Below are positions 45,518 through 57,275 of a stretch of 64,000 nucleotides of DNA, piece by piece. Where the stretch lies: positions 75,574 through 139,573 of the forward strand of contig DF240085.1 of assembly GCA_000507305.1 (NCBI GenBank), read 5' to 3'. Origin of the DNA: Breviolum minutum Mf 1.05b.01 (Eukaryota; Sar; Dinophyceae; Suessiales; Symbiodiniaceae). The translations under genes and the position numbers were made by a program. The notes under the pieces are model-generated. The model saw only the letters and a list, made by a program, of their open reading frames with translations. It made no database searches and was not told the origin of the DNA. How positions within the stretch are numbered: the stretch's first letter is position 1; every line of letters starts with the position of its first letter.

Positions 45518-45581
<64 letters not shown>
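45518..45581. repeat. (GAT)n microsatellite, about 21 units
   Basis: Perfect GAT/ATG run. No exon is supported around it. Confidence 0.97.
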
Positions 45582-45718
45582 TCCCCCTTCTTAGCAATAG
45601 TGACAAATGAAGGTTTATAGGCGGGATACCCTACTAAACAGACTTTTACGTGGACCCGGGGGACAACCCAAATGATACTGACCATGAGTCATGAACCTAG
45701 CAGTGAAACGTAAGTGAC

Positions 45719-46035
45719 TTATATGATAGCTTTGTTGATCTTTCTCCGGTCAAAACCCACTGGCACATCCCACTGAGCTTTTACAGCTTTTTCCCAAATG
45801 TGCACCAATATGAAATCTGAAGATCCACTGGTGAGGCCCGCATCTCATCCATCCCATATTGCCAAATGACAAGCTGTTCATATCAACACCTACCACTGGT
45901 GGAACTGAGATTTTCTCCAACAACCACCGACCAACGTTGGTCACTCGCCTTGAAGACTGTCGCCTTGAAACTTTTCGCCTGGCAGTCAACAAGCTTCGTT
46001 TCACGGTGGGTGCAACACATACCAAATACAAACCC
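45719..46035 (-). CDS. two-exon 3' end of a gene (stop at 45,719)
   Basis: Exon 45894-46035 (ATTTGCAG|GGG to AGTG|GTAGGT; THRETKLVDCQAKSFKATVF, KASDQRWSVVVGENLSSTS) joins by phase across a 50-bp intron to 45719-45843 (AGLTSGSSDFILVHIWEKAV, KAQWDVPVGFDRRKINKAII), which ends in TAA. It may be the C-terminal end of the PhyH-family gene upstream or a separate gene; the exons at 46.5-47.0 kb that would decide this are weak. Confidence 0.6.
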
Positions 46036-46492
46036 CTGCAAATACCGCCTTCAAGTGCCACACTTTGAAGCTGTGATGCAAGATCGCCTTTTCTGTGACC
46101 TCACAAACTTGGGTGTTTTGCTTGTCGCTCAAATTTTCCATAGATGTTGTTAAGAAAACAAGTCGATGAACATCCCGGCCCTCCGCCTTGTCGAGCCCTG
46201 CAGATGTTCCTAAGGCCACAAGACTTTTCAAGGCCAGCTGCCTGCCAAGGTCCTCACCCCGACAGTAGGGAATGAGGGACCACCCGATCCTTGGAAATGA
46301 ACAATTATTTGGGAACGATTTTTTTGTGTCATTCCAGAGTTTGGTTTGTGCTAAATATCAGCCGGAAAAAAACAGAGTTTGAACAGGTTTCTCAAAGGAG
46401 AAGTGGACTTTCGGGGCATTCAAGATTCCAAGATCAAGAGTGGGTTTGCAATCGAGGTTGAGCAATTAAAGCAAGCCCCCTTGTTTATATAC

Positions 46493-46637
46493 CCTTGCAG
46501 TACCTTGAGAAGAATCTGGTAAAAATAAAAGGTCCGAGAAGATTGCATTTTCTGACATTCAAAGTTGATATATTTCAGTGCGCCGCAGGACCCTTTCCAT
46601 CTTCCACAATTTATGTAAAAAATTTGGGGGTCCAAAA
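46493..46637 (-). CDS. candidate exon
   Basis: GTGTTAG|TT to CAAGG|GTATAT. Peptide LDPQIFYINCGRWKGSCGAL, then KYINFECQKMQSSRTFYFYQ. End phase does not fit 45894-46035 as drawn. Confidence 0.35.
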
Positions 46638-46953
46638 CTAACACTTTTTCAACCGAGACCTTGTTCTTCACAACTCATCTTTTTTCTTCACACAGAGGCA
46701 AATCTCTTGGTCGATTCTCTCGCAGCTGATGCTTTGGCTGCAGAATGGCCTGAGTTTTGAAGGCCAACGCAAGGAAGAACTCAAGGTTTCCATCATTGTA
46801 CCTAGCAAAGTCTATCTAAACTGCATATGAATGAACTGTCATGAATAAACTGCAACTGTATTGCACTCCATTTCTGAAAGTCTATGAATACTCTGCAACT
46901 GTGTACTGCTGTGTACCATACTTCCAAGAAATATTACCCAAATACCATGACAC

Positions 46954-49504
46954 CTCATGGACGGCGCTGGACCCATGCACGCAGCTCGGGATCCACAAAG
47001 TTGCGGAAGGCCTCCAGGATTCCCATTTTGGGTTGTATGACTTTGGAGGGGTGGGTAGCAGTTTCTAATAGGAACAAATGGAAGGCTGAAAATCTTGCTT
47101 AGGTTTTTTGGGAACTTTTTTTAACATGAATGTATAAAATGGAAAAGGAAAAGTAGTTTTGAATCCATCATACTCCATCCATCTTGAGGTACTACCAATT
47201 CTCAGGAAGCGCTGAAGAAACAAACGCTGATTGCGATGGCGGATGGACCATACCGCACAACACATCCAAGTGCTCCTCGCAGTTTCTTACTTCTTTCACC
47301 CAAAACTCCTAGTACATCTGTAATTGGAAGTGTGTTGTGTCATCTGGCATGTGTATATAATTCATATACTTGATAAATATAATATACACATACATATACA
47401 TATATCATTATGCAAAATAAACCTGTCTACAAGTTAGCATATTGCCCATCCCAACGAATGGGGGGTACGTCTCCAAATATCCTGTCCAGACCTTCATATG
47501 CTCAGCAGAGCCGGGTCCAAAGTGACTGGCCGTATAGCCACTGAAGACACCGCGAGTTTCAAACTCGTAATACATGGCATACCTTCAGAAAGGCGGCCAG
47601 GCCGATGGTGAAAATTTTGAGGGATTTTTTTCAAGGCGCCTTTTAAGGCATAAAAACGCAATAATATGCGGTGGTTGAACTTTTCCCCAGTATATCCATA
47701 TATTATATGTTTGGAGTATGCATTTGGGGATGGGCCACACCCTGAATGGCACGCAGGATACATGTGTCATGAGTGTTAAACGACAAGAGGGCTCCAGTTT
47801 CTCTACCTTTTCGTCCACCCGACTCTACTCCACCTGTCTTTGCTACCGTGATGTTCTATGCCCCGATGCTCGCAGAAGGAGTCGTACAAAACAACCTCAC
47901 TTCCGGCAAAAAGCCAGAAAGCCATGCAATCAAAACTGATCCCAAGAAAATAGTCAAATGTGATACATTCAAAAGAATAGGAAGATCCAAACATACCTCA
48001 ATAGTAAGAATACTTGCCTTCTACTCAACCCGAATACACATTCACTTCGCAAGCTGATTGTTTGGATGTAAGTTAGTGTTGCCCAACAAACTAGAAATGC
48101 TTCTGCCATTTGCTTGGGTATTTGGTAAAAATGACCACTAGCTCTGGCTTAACACCATCCTAAGTTCATAGCAACATTTTTGAAGTTCTTCTAAACAGTC
48201 CTTGCCTTGGCACTTGTGACCAGGATCAGCCAATTTTCACAAAAACCTGGGATTTAACTGTGGCAAACCCACTTAAGCAGACCCCACCATTGGCAATACG
48301 GATACCTTCTCCAACACCACTCATTAAGTGGAGGAACAGATCCCAAGGGTGGATTTGCCACCACTTCGAAACCAGGCATCACCATTCGATGTGACCCAGG
48401 GACGTAGGCCAGCCTAGAAAGGCATGGGATCCCAGATGTTTGATGAGGTTGATGTAAAAAGAAGCCCTTCGTAACTTGAGCTTTGGACTTCATTCATGAA
48501 CAACGAAAATAGTCGAATAAATACATGTTCAAGGGGACAATTCCTACATAATTGTGACCACGAGAAGGTTCTGCATTCATTTTTGCCTTGAGAAAGGCTT
48601 TGGAAAATAAAGGCACGGGCAACTTCAAAGTTTAAATCAATTTGCCTCAAGGTAGTTCTAGTTGTCAAGTGTATAAAATTGTGCGAAATGAACCCAACTT
48701 GCAGCTAAATTCCCCGGTCACAATGTCCCATGCAGATCATTTGGCTTCGGGACGGACCATTGTTGGCTTCGAGTTGTGTCAATGCCACCTGATCGGATTT
48801 GGGAAGATGCATTTAGCCAGCTAGCACTTTAGACTCAATCATGTGTGTATCGCATATGCATTGAATAGTACGTATCAAAGTAGTATGATCATGTATGCAA
48901 TGTATATTTCCTGTGACATTTCCAAAATATATATATATATATATTGCCTACATGTGACATGCAAGTGTTTTGCTATCCTTGGAAGGATCTTGCAGTGAAT
49001 CCTTCTGTTCAGGTTCTGGATGACTATGTCGGTTCAGCGACCTTAGGATATGACAGCGTAATAAGTTGTAACAAGTACTAGATATATTATGTGCATGTAT
49101 CTATATTATATATACGTATAATATGTACAAAATCATCTCCGCGTTGATTATTCATGATTGTCCTAGATCTTACATAGATGTAAATATTACTTATGGAATC
49201 ATGATGTATCATGTCTAGGCACCTGGTGCTCTCTACCGCACCGGACGGCTTGCCTGCGCCGTGACTTGTGCAGCAGGTCCAGGAAAGTTGATATCTCTGT
49301 GATGTTTTTGAGGTTCGGAGCCTCAAAAGGCAGAGCTGTGGATGGATTTCTCTTCGGTAACTGAAACGGTCCCCACCTGGTGGTGTTCGGATCAAGGAGA
49401 TGCGTCCAAAAAACGGCCCCACATCGTCGGGTTGGCCCACGTCGCTGCATCCCGCTGGTGGATCATCTAACAAAGGACCCTCCTTGGGACCCCATTCTGG
49501 TAAC
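46954..49504 (-). CDS. phytanoyl-CoA dioxygenase (PhyH) family protein, multi-exon
   Basis: PhyH proteins are Fe(II)/2-oxoglutarate dioxygenases. Exons 49377-49504, 49223-49335, 48754-48788, 48306-48413, 47834-47935, 47423-47582 and 46954-47040 join in phase. Splicing 48754 to 48306 creates NGPLAYVPGSHR, the family's NGPL-x-x-x-PGSH signature, preceded by VALTQLEAN. 47834-47935 gives AGSEVVLYDSFCEHRG, the distal metal-histidine block (GDxxLFDxxxxHRG), and across the next junction KDRYAMYYEF, the Arg-Tyr block. The expected proximal HxD is not seen; at its spacing the frame has HKS. Exon 46954-47040 is weakest. Substrate unknown. Confidence 0.7.
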
Positions 49505-49799
49505 CTCAAGGCACAAACCCTTGGGAGACTTATTTTGGATGCAGCTTTCCTTGAATGATCTTGATCCCTTACTTCAAACAGCTTATCAATTGGAGTCAAT
49601 CAGAACAATCAGATTGACACTACGAGACTCCAAGTCGTCAAAAGACATACTCAGACTCCTCCAAAATGAGGTTCAAGAACTACACGACACGAAATGACAA
49701 AATCAGATTTGAGGATTCAGTTTTTCAGAATTTGTCAACATGTCAATTTCCCGAATGACTGCACTAATCTGGCCAAACTAGATAGATACAAAGATTCAC

Positions 49800-50218
49800 A
49801 AATAGTTGGAGGGGGTTTCCCTTCTCCATCACCATACAAAGTGAGGTCCTGAACTTGACAAAGTTTGTGATGCGGGCCATGAAGGCCTTCCATACGTCAA
49901 GACACTGAAACCAATCTAAGTTCGCACCGGAAGTGAGCCATTGAACCAAGCCCCATTGCTGCTCTTCCTGGAGCCAACCCAAGCAATTTGGGCACGTTGG
50001 GAAAGTCAACCTACTGGGGAAACTTGGAAAAGACTGCACAGGCTCGATGAGATCATTTTGTTTCCCTTCTTTTCTGATGATTTAACAGAATCAATTGGAT
50101 CCACCCTCCCTTGCCACGGGAGTTTTTCTATCGCCAAAAGAAAACAAAACGTGGCAAGAAAGATCATCTCCTGGGTGCGGCCAGCTGCAAGCATGTTGGT
50201 CATGTAACCAGCCACTAC
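49800..50218 (-). CDS. two-exon segment upstream of the PhyH exons
   Basis: Exon 50015-50218 (68 codons, phase 0; NMLAAGRTQEMIFLATFCFL then AIEKLPWQGRVDPIDSVKSS) and 49800-49967 (56 codons, phase 0; EEQQWGLVQWLTSGANLDWF, DVWKAFMARITNFVKF) are separated by a 47-bp GT-AG intron. May be the N-terminal part of the PhyH-family protein. The hydrophobic stretch in the first exon could be a membrane anchor. Confidence 0.55.
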
Positions 50219-50499
50219 CTACGTCGGTGGGTCCATAAGACCAATCGAAACCAAAATCACGAGTCCCCATCAATGAAGACATTTGTTGCGACTTGTTGTG
50301 ATGCTTGAACAACCTCCCAATACCTCCTTTCAAAATCACCGTATCGACAACAGTATAATTTTCAGGCTGCCCCTACAGTCCCCCAGCCTCCAGGATCAGG
50401 TCATTCTTCCTGACATGTTTCATACACTTCACGCGGAAGATGATGCTTGGGAATCATCCCAACAGTCAGCTACCAAGCTCACCCAGAAGTCTAAAATGA

Positions 50500-50509
50500 T
50501 GATATTCAA
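50500..50509. repeat. target-site duplication, left
   Basis: TGATATTCAA, identical to 51915-51924. Confidence 0.85.
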
Positions 50510-51914
50510 TCACCCCTGTTTTAAGATGATCATGGTACCATCCCCCTTAAAATAATTATTTTATTATTTTGGGATGGTTGGGGAATGCGACTCGAATTTT
50601 TTTCGTACGTATAAGACCATCAAAATAATTTTTATAAAAAAGAACCATCACTTGCCCAAAACTAATTTGCAGGGTTGACACCTCCCAAAATAATTTCTGT
50701 CCATGCCAAACCATAAATTATTTTCAGGGGTGGGGACCTTTGTGATTCCCAAAAAAGGTCAACCAAATCTGAAAATAATTTCAGTCTCCCACGCATACTA
50801 CCAACACATGTGACAAAACACTGCAATGAATTTCAAAGCTGCAAACGTGTCAAGCACCGGCAAAATAATTCTGCCTTTTTTGAACCATCTTCCACTGTCC
50901 AGCTATAGGTGTTTCTGCCATAGACTTTTTGGTTCGGGGACTGTAATTTCTAGATGACCTCCTGTACATAGTTCTCTAGATGTCAACCCCCCCAAAAGTA
51001 ATTTTGAAAGTTAAGACTTTTTGGTTCGGGGACTGTAATTTCTAGATGACCTCCTGTACATAGTTCTCGGTGTGGTCTAGGGGGTTCCCTGGATTTTAGT
51101 GTTTCCAACTGAGTTTTTCAAGGGTACCCTAGATGTCAACCCCCCCCAAAATATTTTTTTTGTTGTAGAATCCTTTGGTGCGGGGACAGTAATTTCCTTT
51201 TCTTCCTTTTTGTTTTGTTATCTTTTTTTCTCATGTCCTTTTGACCAAATCTCCAAATCCAAAATCCAAGATGGGAGCATCTACAAGGTCTAAGTTTATG
51301 ATGTTAGACCTTTGGTGGGGGCATAAAATGAAATGGGCGGGTCTGCAGCATCTTTGAAGATAAAATGAAAGGGGTTTCATTTCATAGACCCATCAAGTAA
51401 CGGGGATATTATTTTATACCCTCAAGCACTAGCCCTGCCCCCCTTGGTTTATCAGTTTAGACGCCAAAATCAAAACTCCAAAGTCCAAACCACAAAAACC
51501 ACACACTTTTATGGATCTCATGGACCTCATGTTCTGGATGAACCCATTGATTTGGATCTCATGTTCTTGTGGAATAGTTTCCAGAGGTCTAAAATGAAAA
51601 ACCCAAGGCATCAAAGTACCCAAAGTGTTAACATCAAAGTACCTCAGAGGGTCTGAAATTATTTGTGGGGGGGGGGGGTTGACGATGGTGGGATTTCAGT
51701 GCTTATTATTTCTGATACATATTGGACATGTCAAACCCATCAAAGAATAATAAGGTCTAACCATTTCAAAATAATAAAATTACATAAAATTTGATCAAAT
51801 TATTTTGGCTGATGGGTACCCCATCTCCAACTATGTTGAAATCTAAAATTATTTTGAAAAAAATAGTTTGGGACGTCACCCCATCCCCAAAATAATTATT
51901 TAATATAGGGGTGA
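50510..51914. mobile_element. 1.4-kb non-autonomous DNA transposon, Mutator-like
   Basis: Ends are TCACCCCT and AGGGGTGA. The similarity extends inwards as an imperfect long inverted repeat (TTAA...AAATAATTATTTT...GGGATGG on both sides). Flanked by the 10-bp direct repeat TGATATTCAA; 8-11 bp duplications are typical of Mutator-like elements. Inside: many AAAATAATT words, a 55-bp exact duplication, C/G homopolymers. No ORF long enough for a transposase. It lies upstream of, or in an intron of, the PhyH gene. Confidence 0.8.
50922..51068. repeat. 55-bp exact direct repeat inside the transposon
   Basis: 50922-50976 and 51014-51068 are identical (begins AGACTTTTTGGTTCGGGGAC). A degenerate third copy lies near 51171-51198. 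Confidence 0.92.
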
Positions 51915-51924
51915 TGATATTCAA
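51915..51924. repeat. target-site duplication, right
   Basis: TGATATTCAA, matching 50500-50509. Confidence 0.85.
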
Positions 51925-51929
51925 GGATT

Positions 51930-52785
51930 TCAGGAAAAGATCCAAGACGTGCCACCTGTGAGCTAATTTGGGCCGGGGGACAACAACCACTCGCTGGCCC
52001 AGGGTGCTGTGAAGGCTAAATGGCCCTCCTGAGATGCAGTAATGGGTGATTTGATGGTTTTTGTCGTGAGAATGTATGATTCAATGAAAGGTTGTCAAAA
52101 GCTAGCGGAAGACCCACTGCCTTCCCCATACAAATGCACTATTGGATGGAAATTAACAATGCATATCTTTTGACCTGAGTTGGTTTGGACTGAAATGTTC
52201 TTTGACAACGGAGCGTCATTCGGTTGCAAGCGAATTCTGAGTGACTCAATCGTAAAAAACGATTGCTAAGTTGAGTTCAACTGACCTAGCATAGATATGG
52301 GGCCTCCACACGATTATATAATATATCTTACGATAAGGTACTACAGTAGCAGTTGTACCAGATCTAGTATGCATTGATTCGTTAAAACTGCAACCGGGTA
52401 CCAGCCCTGATATGTTCATGGTTGATATCTACCACAGTCTCCTTGGATTGGGGGTAAATCAGTCATGACAGTCATGGCAGTCATTTTTATCTTTACCTCT
52501 CCTTTGGGGTGTTTGATTAAACTCTACGGGAAACATGATTCAATGATTCTGCTTTTTGGCTTTGGAGAATCCCATCCACTCAATTTTTTTTCATGTCAGC
52601 ACAATCTGGAACCATCATGAAACAGGCAAATTGTGCTCACAATTCATTACTTGACACTTTGACAATCTCCCTCACTCTTTGGGCTCTGCATTCTGGTTCC
52701 CCCCCTTCCTGGTTGCTGATGTTATTTTGGGGATAGCTTCCCATCACTTCCCCAACAACATACCGACACCATTGGGTTCACCTGT
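51930..52785. other. stretch without a supported exon
   Basis: No splice-bounded coding frame recognised. Confidence 0.4.
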
Positions 52786-52790
52786 TCTAC

Positions 52791-52866
52791 CTTTTCAGAC
52801 CGAGCCGCTGTTCGCCCTGCCCGTAAAGGTTGTGGAATCAAACCTTCTTGTGGAAGATCTAGAAAC
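52791..52866 (-). CDS. candidate exon
   Basis: GCGTCACAG|G to AAAAG|GTAGAA. Peptide FLDLPQEGLIPQPLRAGRTA then ARSEK. The T-rich tract before it gives a false membrane helix. Confidence 0.45.
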
Positions 52867-53123
52867 CTGTGACGCATGGATGAGAGTACAAAAAAACATA
52901 CAAAAAACAGTAGCATGTCAAACAACATGGTGAAGGGCCAGCTTGGAAGGTCAAGTGAGAATCCAACACGGCGCAACAATTGCAGTGGAAGCTGTGTCAC
53001 TCTACGCCGCATCGTGATATGACAGCAAGTACACGAGGAAGCTCGAACTAAACCAGAGAGACTTTTTGTTTGACGATGGACAATTGATGCCTATGTAGAA
53101 TTTGGTTGCTGTGGATCGATGAC

Positions 53124-53179
<56 letters not shown>

Positions 53180-53180
53180 G
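53124..53180. repeat. (GAT)n microsatellite, about 19 units
   Basis: Perfect GAT/ATG run. The minus strand reads polyhistidine in one frame, but no exon boundaries fit. Confidence 0.97.
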
Positions 53181-53550
53181 CCGCTATGATCAAGGATCAA
53201 GGTTCTCTATGTTCTCCAGCAATTGAATGGTGTTGACACGAAGCGTTTTACAAGTTTCTTGCCACAGCATCCGATCTTCTGGCATCCCCAAACGGAACAA
53301 GAGCCACACGAGAAATTACATTATCAACGGATGGTCGGAGATGCATGCCAATGTAGTGCATCTGTAATTTGTAAAAATCCGATATTGGTTTACTATCTGC
53401 TTGTGACACGCCAATGAATGAGATATCAACCAAAAAAACATGTCTAATACCATGTATAGAATATATGTACTGTATATCACTATGTTAGAGGTACTTTCGT
53501 CCAATTGGCTTTACACATTGAATCACATCTACATATATATGAACACATAC

Positions 53551-54015
53551 CCTGTACATCAGTACCCCGTCCTTCGCGAAACTTTCTAGCTTCACTGTTT
53601 TGCCAAGACACGCTTGCGCTTCAGCCTCTAACTTTCGCACCCACTCGTTGGGCAAGAGGCTTTCGAGCACAACCTGAAAGGTTTTACCGATGATTCCCAA
53701 GGTCGAATAGCATCTGCACCCTCCCAACATCCCATCATTGATGCTGCCAAAAAAAAATGGACATTTGTTATTCTCCAGCATTTGATCAGTTGGGATGGCT
53801 AGCAAAAACCCCGAGGAAACAAAAATCTCACTTCTATCCTGACCTCTGCCATTTTGTCCCACCTTTTTGCACACAAAATCCCAAATCCAACAGAGGGACA
53901 AAGCCATTCAGCCGCATCTTCTCCAAAGCTTCCTGTGCCATCCGCCTTTGTTCCATCTCATCAGCATCATCGAAACCAGCGCAGGGCCTCGGGTTGGTTC
54001 GGATGGGAGCCGATC
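53551..54015 (-). CDS. two candidate exons, unknown protein
   Basis: Exon 53844-54015 (GAAAG|GA to CAGAG|GTCAGG): NPRPCAGFDDADEMEQRRMA, then QEALEKMRLNGFVPLLDLGF. Exon 53551-53743 (TTTTTTTGGCAG|C to CAGG|GTATGT), joining in phase: GIIGKTFQVVLESLLPNEWV, then RKLEAEAQACLGKTVKLESF. Both look firmly coding, with high GC and mixed charge. No family recognised. Confidence 0.6.
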
Positions 54016-54888
54016 CTTTCTATAACTGACTTACCAAAGGATCATTCATAGGACTACAGCAGGAAGTACTCACTCCACCTGTTAAAAAAAAAAACATAAA
54101 TGCAGCAGGACTATCCAGAATTGATGATCTCATTGTTACAACATTCAGTCTGACATCTGGAGAAGTTCGTGGCTGAAGTATATCTACTTCAGCCCAGTGT
54201 CTGCTCTGTTGTCTTACAATCGTAACATCTTCTACAGTAGAAAAACTCTCATCACTGCCATTATATCACTTCTGTAGTCTCTCTGTTGTCGCATGCATTT
54301 CCTGCTATTGATGGCATTTCGCAGCATAGTCTGGGTCCACTTCTGGACTTGAACTGTAACTCATCATCGAAAAATCGCTACTGCCGCCCAGGAACGTGAC
54401 AAACTGCGCAGCAGCCGCAGATCTGCAAGGTCCGTGTGTATAGAGTTTCGGTCTGCGCCTGCGGGGGAAAAAAAACTGGGAGTGTTGATGCTGCTTTTTG
54501 CACTTGACATTATATACCTCATAAGAAGATTCCAAGGCACCTAAACTTAGAAAAAAAAAGTTTCAAAATGTGTTTAATGTGTCAAGACTAGGTCTTTTAA
54601 CGCGAAAAACCTACTAAAGAAATATAGATTATGAGGTGTCCATGATCGATTTTCTGTATCATTGGTGCCAACTCTTTGGGTCTATCCCCATTGAGCGAAA
54701 GGAGGCAAAAACCCAACAAATTCACAGGAAAAAATCTGTGAGCACCATAGGAATGATTCATTTTTGTGCCAGCATGTTCATGCCAAATGCCAAGAAAGAC
54801 ACGTCATTCAAGAACTGACAACTACCCAAAAAAGTGTCTTTTCTTGCAGAAATTTCTAGGTCCTTGTCAGTTTCTTTGAACAGCCGCC

Positions 54889-55017
54889 TTAGTCGTTTAA
54901 AAAAAAGTCGTTTGTCGAAACGCCAAGTGACGGACTGGTCTCATTCTCTGCGCCACCATCGCCAAAGGGTTTCAGGCCCAAACGGTCCGCCTCCTCGGGC
55001 GACATGGTGATGCCCAC
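54889..55017 (-). CDS. candidate terminal exon (TAA at 54,889)
   Basis: AGTGACAG|GTG, phase 0, 42 codons to TAA. Peptide VGITMSPEEADRLGLKPFGD, then GGAENETSPSLGVSTNDFF. GC-rich third positions. If right, a gene ends here. Confidence 0.5.
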   Translation of the reverse strand: MGITMSPEEADRLGLKPFGDGGAENETSPSLGVSTNDFFLND

Positions 55018-55366
55018 CTGTCACTATGAATAGGGATGAATATGGACGCAATTTCTTGCCACGTTGTTAAACTTCATCTTTTAATGTACTGGATCATGAA
55101 TGTCCGAGATTCTGTGAAGCAACTTGACTTTTTCACAGTGGTCATGTTGAGAGATTTTTTTGTTGAGAGAAAGTGCTGCATGATTGTGGTCTGGTATCCC
55201 GTGTGACGAAGTGGTCACATGCCACAGGATCCGCCAATTCACTTGCAGTGAGTTCTTACCAACAAGATTCAACATGTGTTTCCTTACTGATCATCAACAT
55301 TTATCAAGGATCATCCACCATGCGGCAAAATGACCCAGATTGGGTCATAAATCAAACATGACACAC

Positions 55367-55457
55367 TGGTAAATATAGTGCTCCAAATATTGCTTTGGAC
55401 AACTGCGAGGAGTTGTCCCAAAGATTCAAAAAGTATTCCCCCCTTTTTTCCAGCTGC
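55367..55457 (-). CDS. candidate exon
   Basis: GCTTCAG|G to ACCA|GTGTGT. Peptide QLEKRGEYFLNLWDNSSQLS, then KAIFGALYLP. Confidence 0.5.
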
Positions 55458-55549
55458 CTGAAGCAGTCATTTTGGTGACGCTGGTTGTTGCATTGCGGTA
55501 GTTTTTTTGGGCTCAAACATCCCACTGGCTTTGAGAGCAAAATTCCATG

Positions 55550-56145
55550 ATTTTCATGATTTCATGTGAGGGGATGTTACATAAGTCGGAGCCACAAGTC
55601 GTTTGTAAGTCACCCTGGTGCCTCGAAGCCTGCCTCATTCACCACTCGTCGGACTTGTGGAAACCCACGACCTGTAGGGCGGCATGTATATTTGGTCATG
55701 GTTGGAACCTTAGTTGCTAAACAGCTCATTGAAGTATAGAATTGCAGAATGAAGAACTGGTGTTTCTTCATCAACCAAAGTCTTCTTCAAGTTTGGAAAT
55801 TGAAGACCTTAGCAAAAACCCTCTTAGAAGGTCAAAAGCTTAAAGCCTGAAAGGATGTGCGTAATCATGCGACTTACACGTTGAAACGATAGAAATATAT
55901 CAATTGAATATATTTGAAATGTAATGCATATATTCGCTCCTATTTATAAATTTATACATGTGTGTATATATATATATATGGGTGAACGTCTGACCCAACA
56001 CAAAACTAGCACTTATACTCATACTACTACTTATAGTTCCAAGAAGCACTAGTAGTTCCACATAGTACTATGTAGTGGTATGTGCGAATGAACCATATAT
56101 TATTATGATTCAATTCACCAATCTGAATTGAATTCAGCGTGATTC
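55550..56145. other. stretch without a supported exon
   Basis: AT-rich with a TA run at 55965-55980. Confidence 0.4.
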
Positions 56146-56149
56146 CATG

Positions 56150-56354
56150 TGATTCCTTAACAGAACGGCGAAACCCCCTCGACCGCCTGGACTTGGGGAG
56201 TTCACGAAGGTCCTTCCAGCCAGTCGGGCCATCGGCATCATCACAGAACAAAATCCTCCGGAGCTACGCGAAGAGGCATCCATTGTGAATCGGGTGATTG
56301 TGACAACCCTCCCAACTTGTTGGACCGCTTCCGCAGACGTGAAGCAAAATTGCA
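56150..56354 (-). CDS. candidate coding segment, frame unresolved
   Basis: After GAGAAACAG|TGC all three minus frames are open for most of 200 bp (for example SRLRKRSNKLGGLSQSPDSQ; DDADGPTGWKDLRELPKSRR). GC-rich, clearly unlike the intronic flanks. Confidence 0.45.
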
Positions 56355-56892
56355 CTGTTTCTCCTCATATCAACATTCAAGCAAGATGATGTAAGGGTAG
56401 CACCATTTTTGGGAACACTCAAGCAAGTACAGCAAGGTGCCAGTCAGTCATATCATATTGCTACAACTACAACTGTCAATGTTTATGTACAGTTTTTTGT
56501 TGTAGATGTGTCACCATCCCATCTCCCACCTGCACAGCAAGCCACTGCACGCCATCTTCCTGGGATGCTCAGTTTCGATTGGGGCATCTCTGGTGCGTCT
56601 GGGGATGAGCAGTTTGGCAAGCTGCTTCCCAAACTAGTCACTTTATACTTTCATATATGAACAGTGTTTGGGTTTTGTTGCATCTTTTGTCCATCTTATT
56701 GGGATGATTTCGTGGGCATCAAAAAGACAACAGTTCTTGTTGCCTCGGGGGGGAGCATTACCCTCACAACTTCCGACAGAATCCAATCCCGAAATGGATG
56801 AAGTTCACCCAGTTGGAAGCATGGAAGATGTGTCCTGCGAAGAAGTCGGAGTCCAAAAAATCCATTGAAAATGGCGAAATTTTGTGAGTAAC

Positions 56893-57018
56893 CTTTGTAA
56901 CGAAGGGGTCATGATGCAGAACTTGCGCTTTGACGGTCATGAGCAAGAAGAGACATCCTTCTGCAAACTCCCAGCCGCCACATGCATAGGACAAATAGAT
57001 GTTGTTTCTAAAAACGAT
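56893..57018 (-). CDS. candidate exon, 42 codons
   Basis: TGTTTGAAG|ATC (pyrimidine-rich before it) to AAAG|GTTACT, phase 0 at both ends. Peptide IVFRNNIYLSYACGGWEFAE, then GCLFLLMTVKAQVLHHDPF. One possible membrane segment. Confidence 0.5.
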
Positions 57019-57155
57019 CTTCAAACAGGAAGCAAAAAAAGCAAGTAGTGATATGATCTCACTTTCTCACTTTTTCCCATATTGTAATCTATCTCCGATA
57101 TCTATATATATATATACATACATATATAGTCTTTTTCTGAAGGCAGTAGTATGAC

Positions 57156-57275
57156 CTGCGAAAGGATTCCGTGAAGCTTGCAATCCCAGAAGCCCCATGA
57201 ATGACGCAAGGACAGTTTCCGGGCCGTCGCAGCCGTAAGCATGGCAGGCCCAGGCCCAAACAGTTCTCAAAGAGA
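57156..57275 (-). CDS. candidate exon
   Basis: CTTCACCAG|TC to GCAG|GTCATA. Peptide SLRTVWAWACHAYGCDGPET, then VLASFMGLLGLQASRNPFA. Confidence 0.5.

Noticed and set aside
45518-45581. (GAT)n run as a coding repeat
   Set aside because: No open exon with splice sites includes it.
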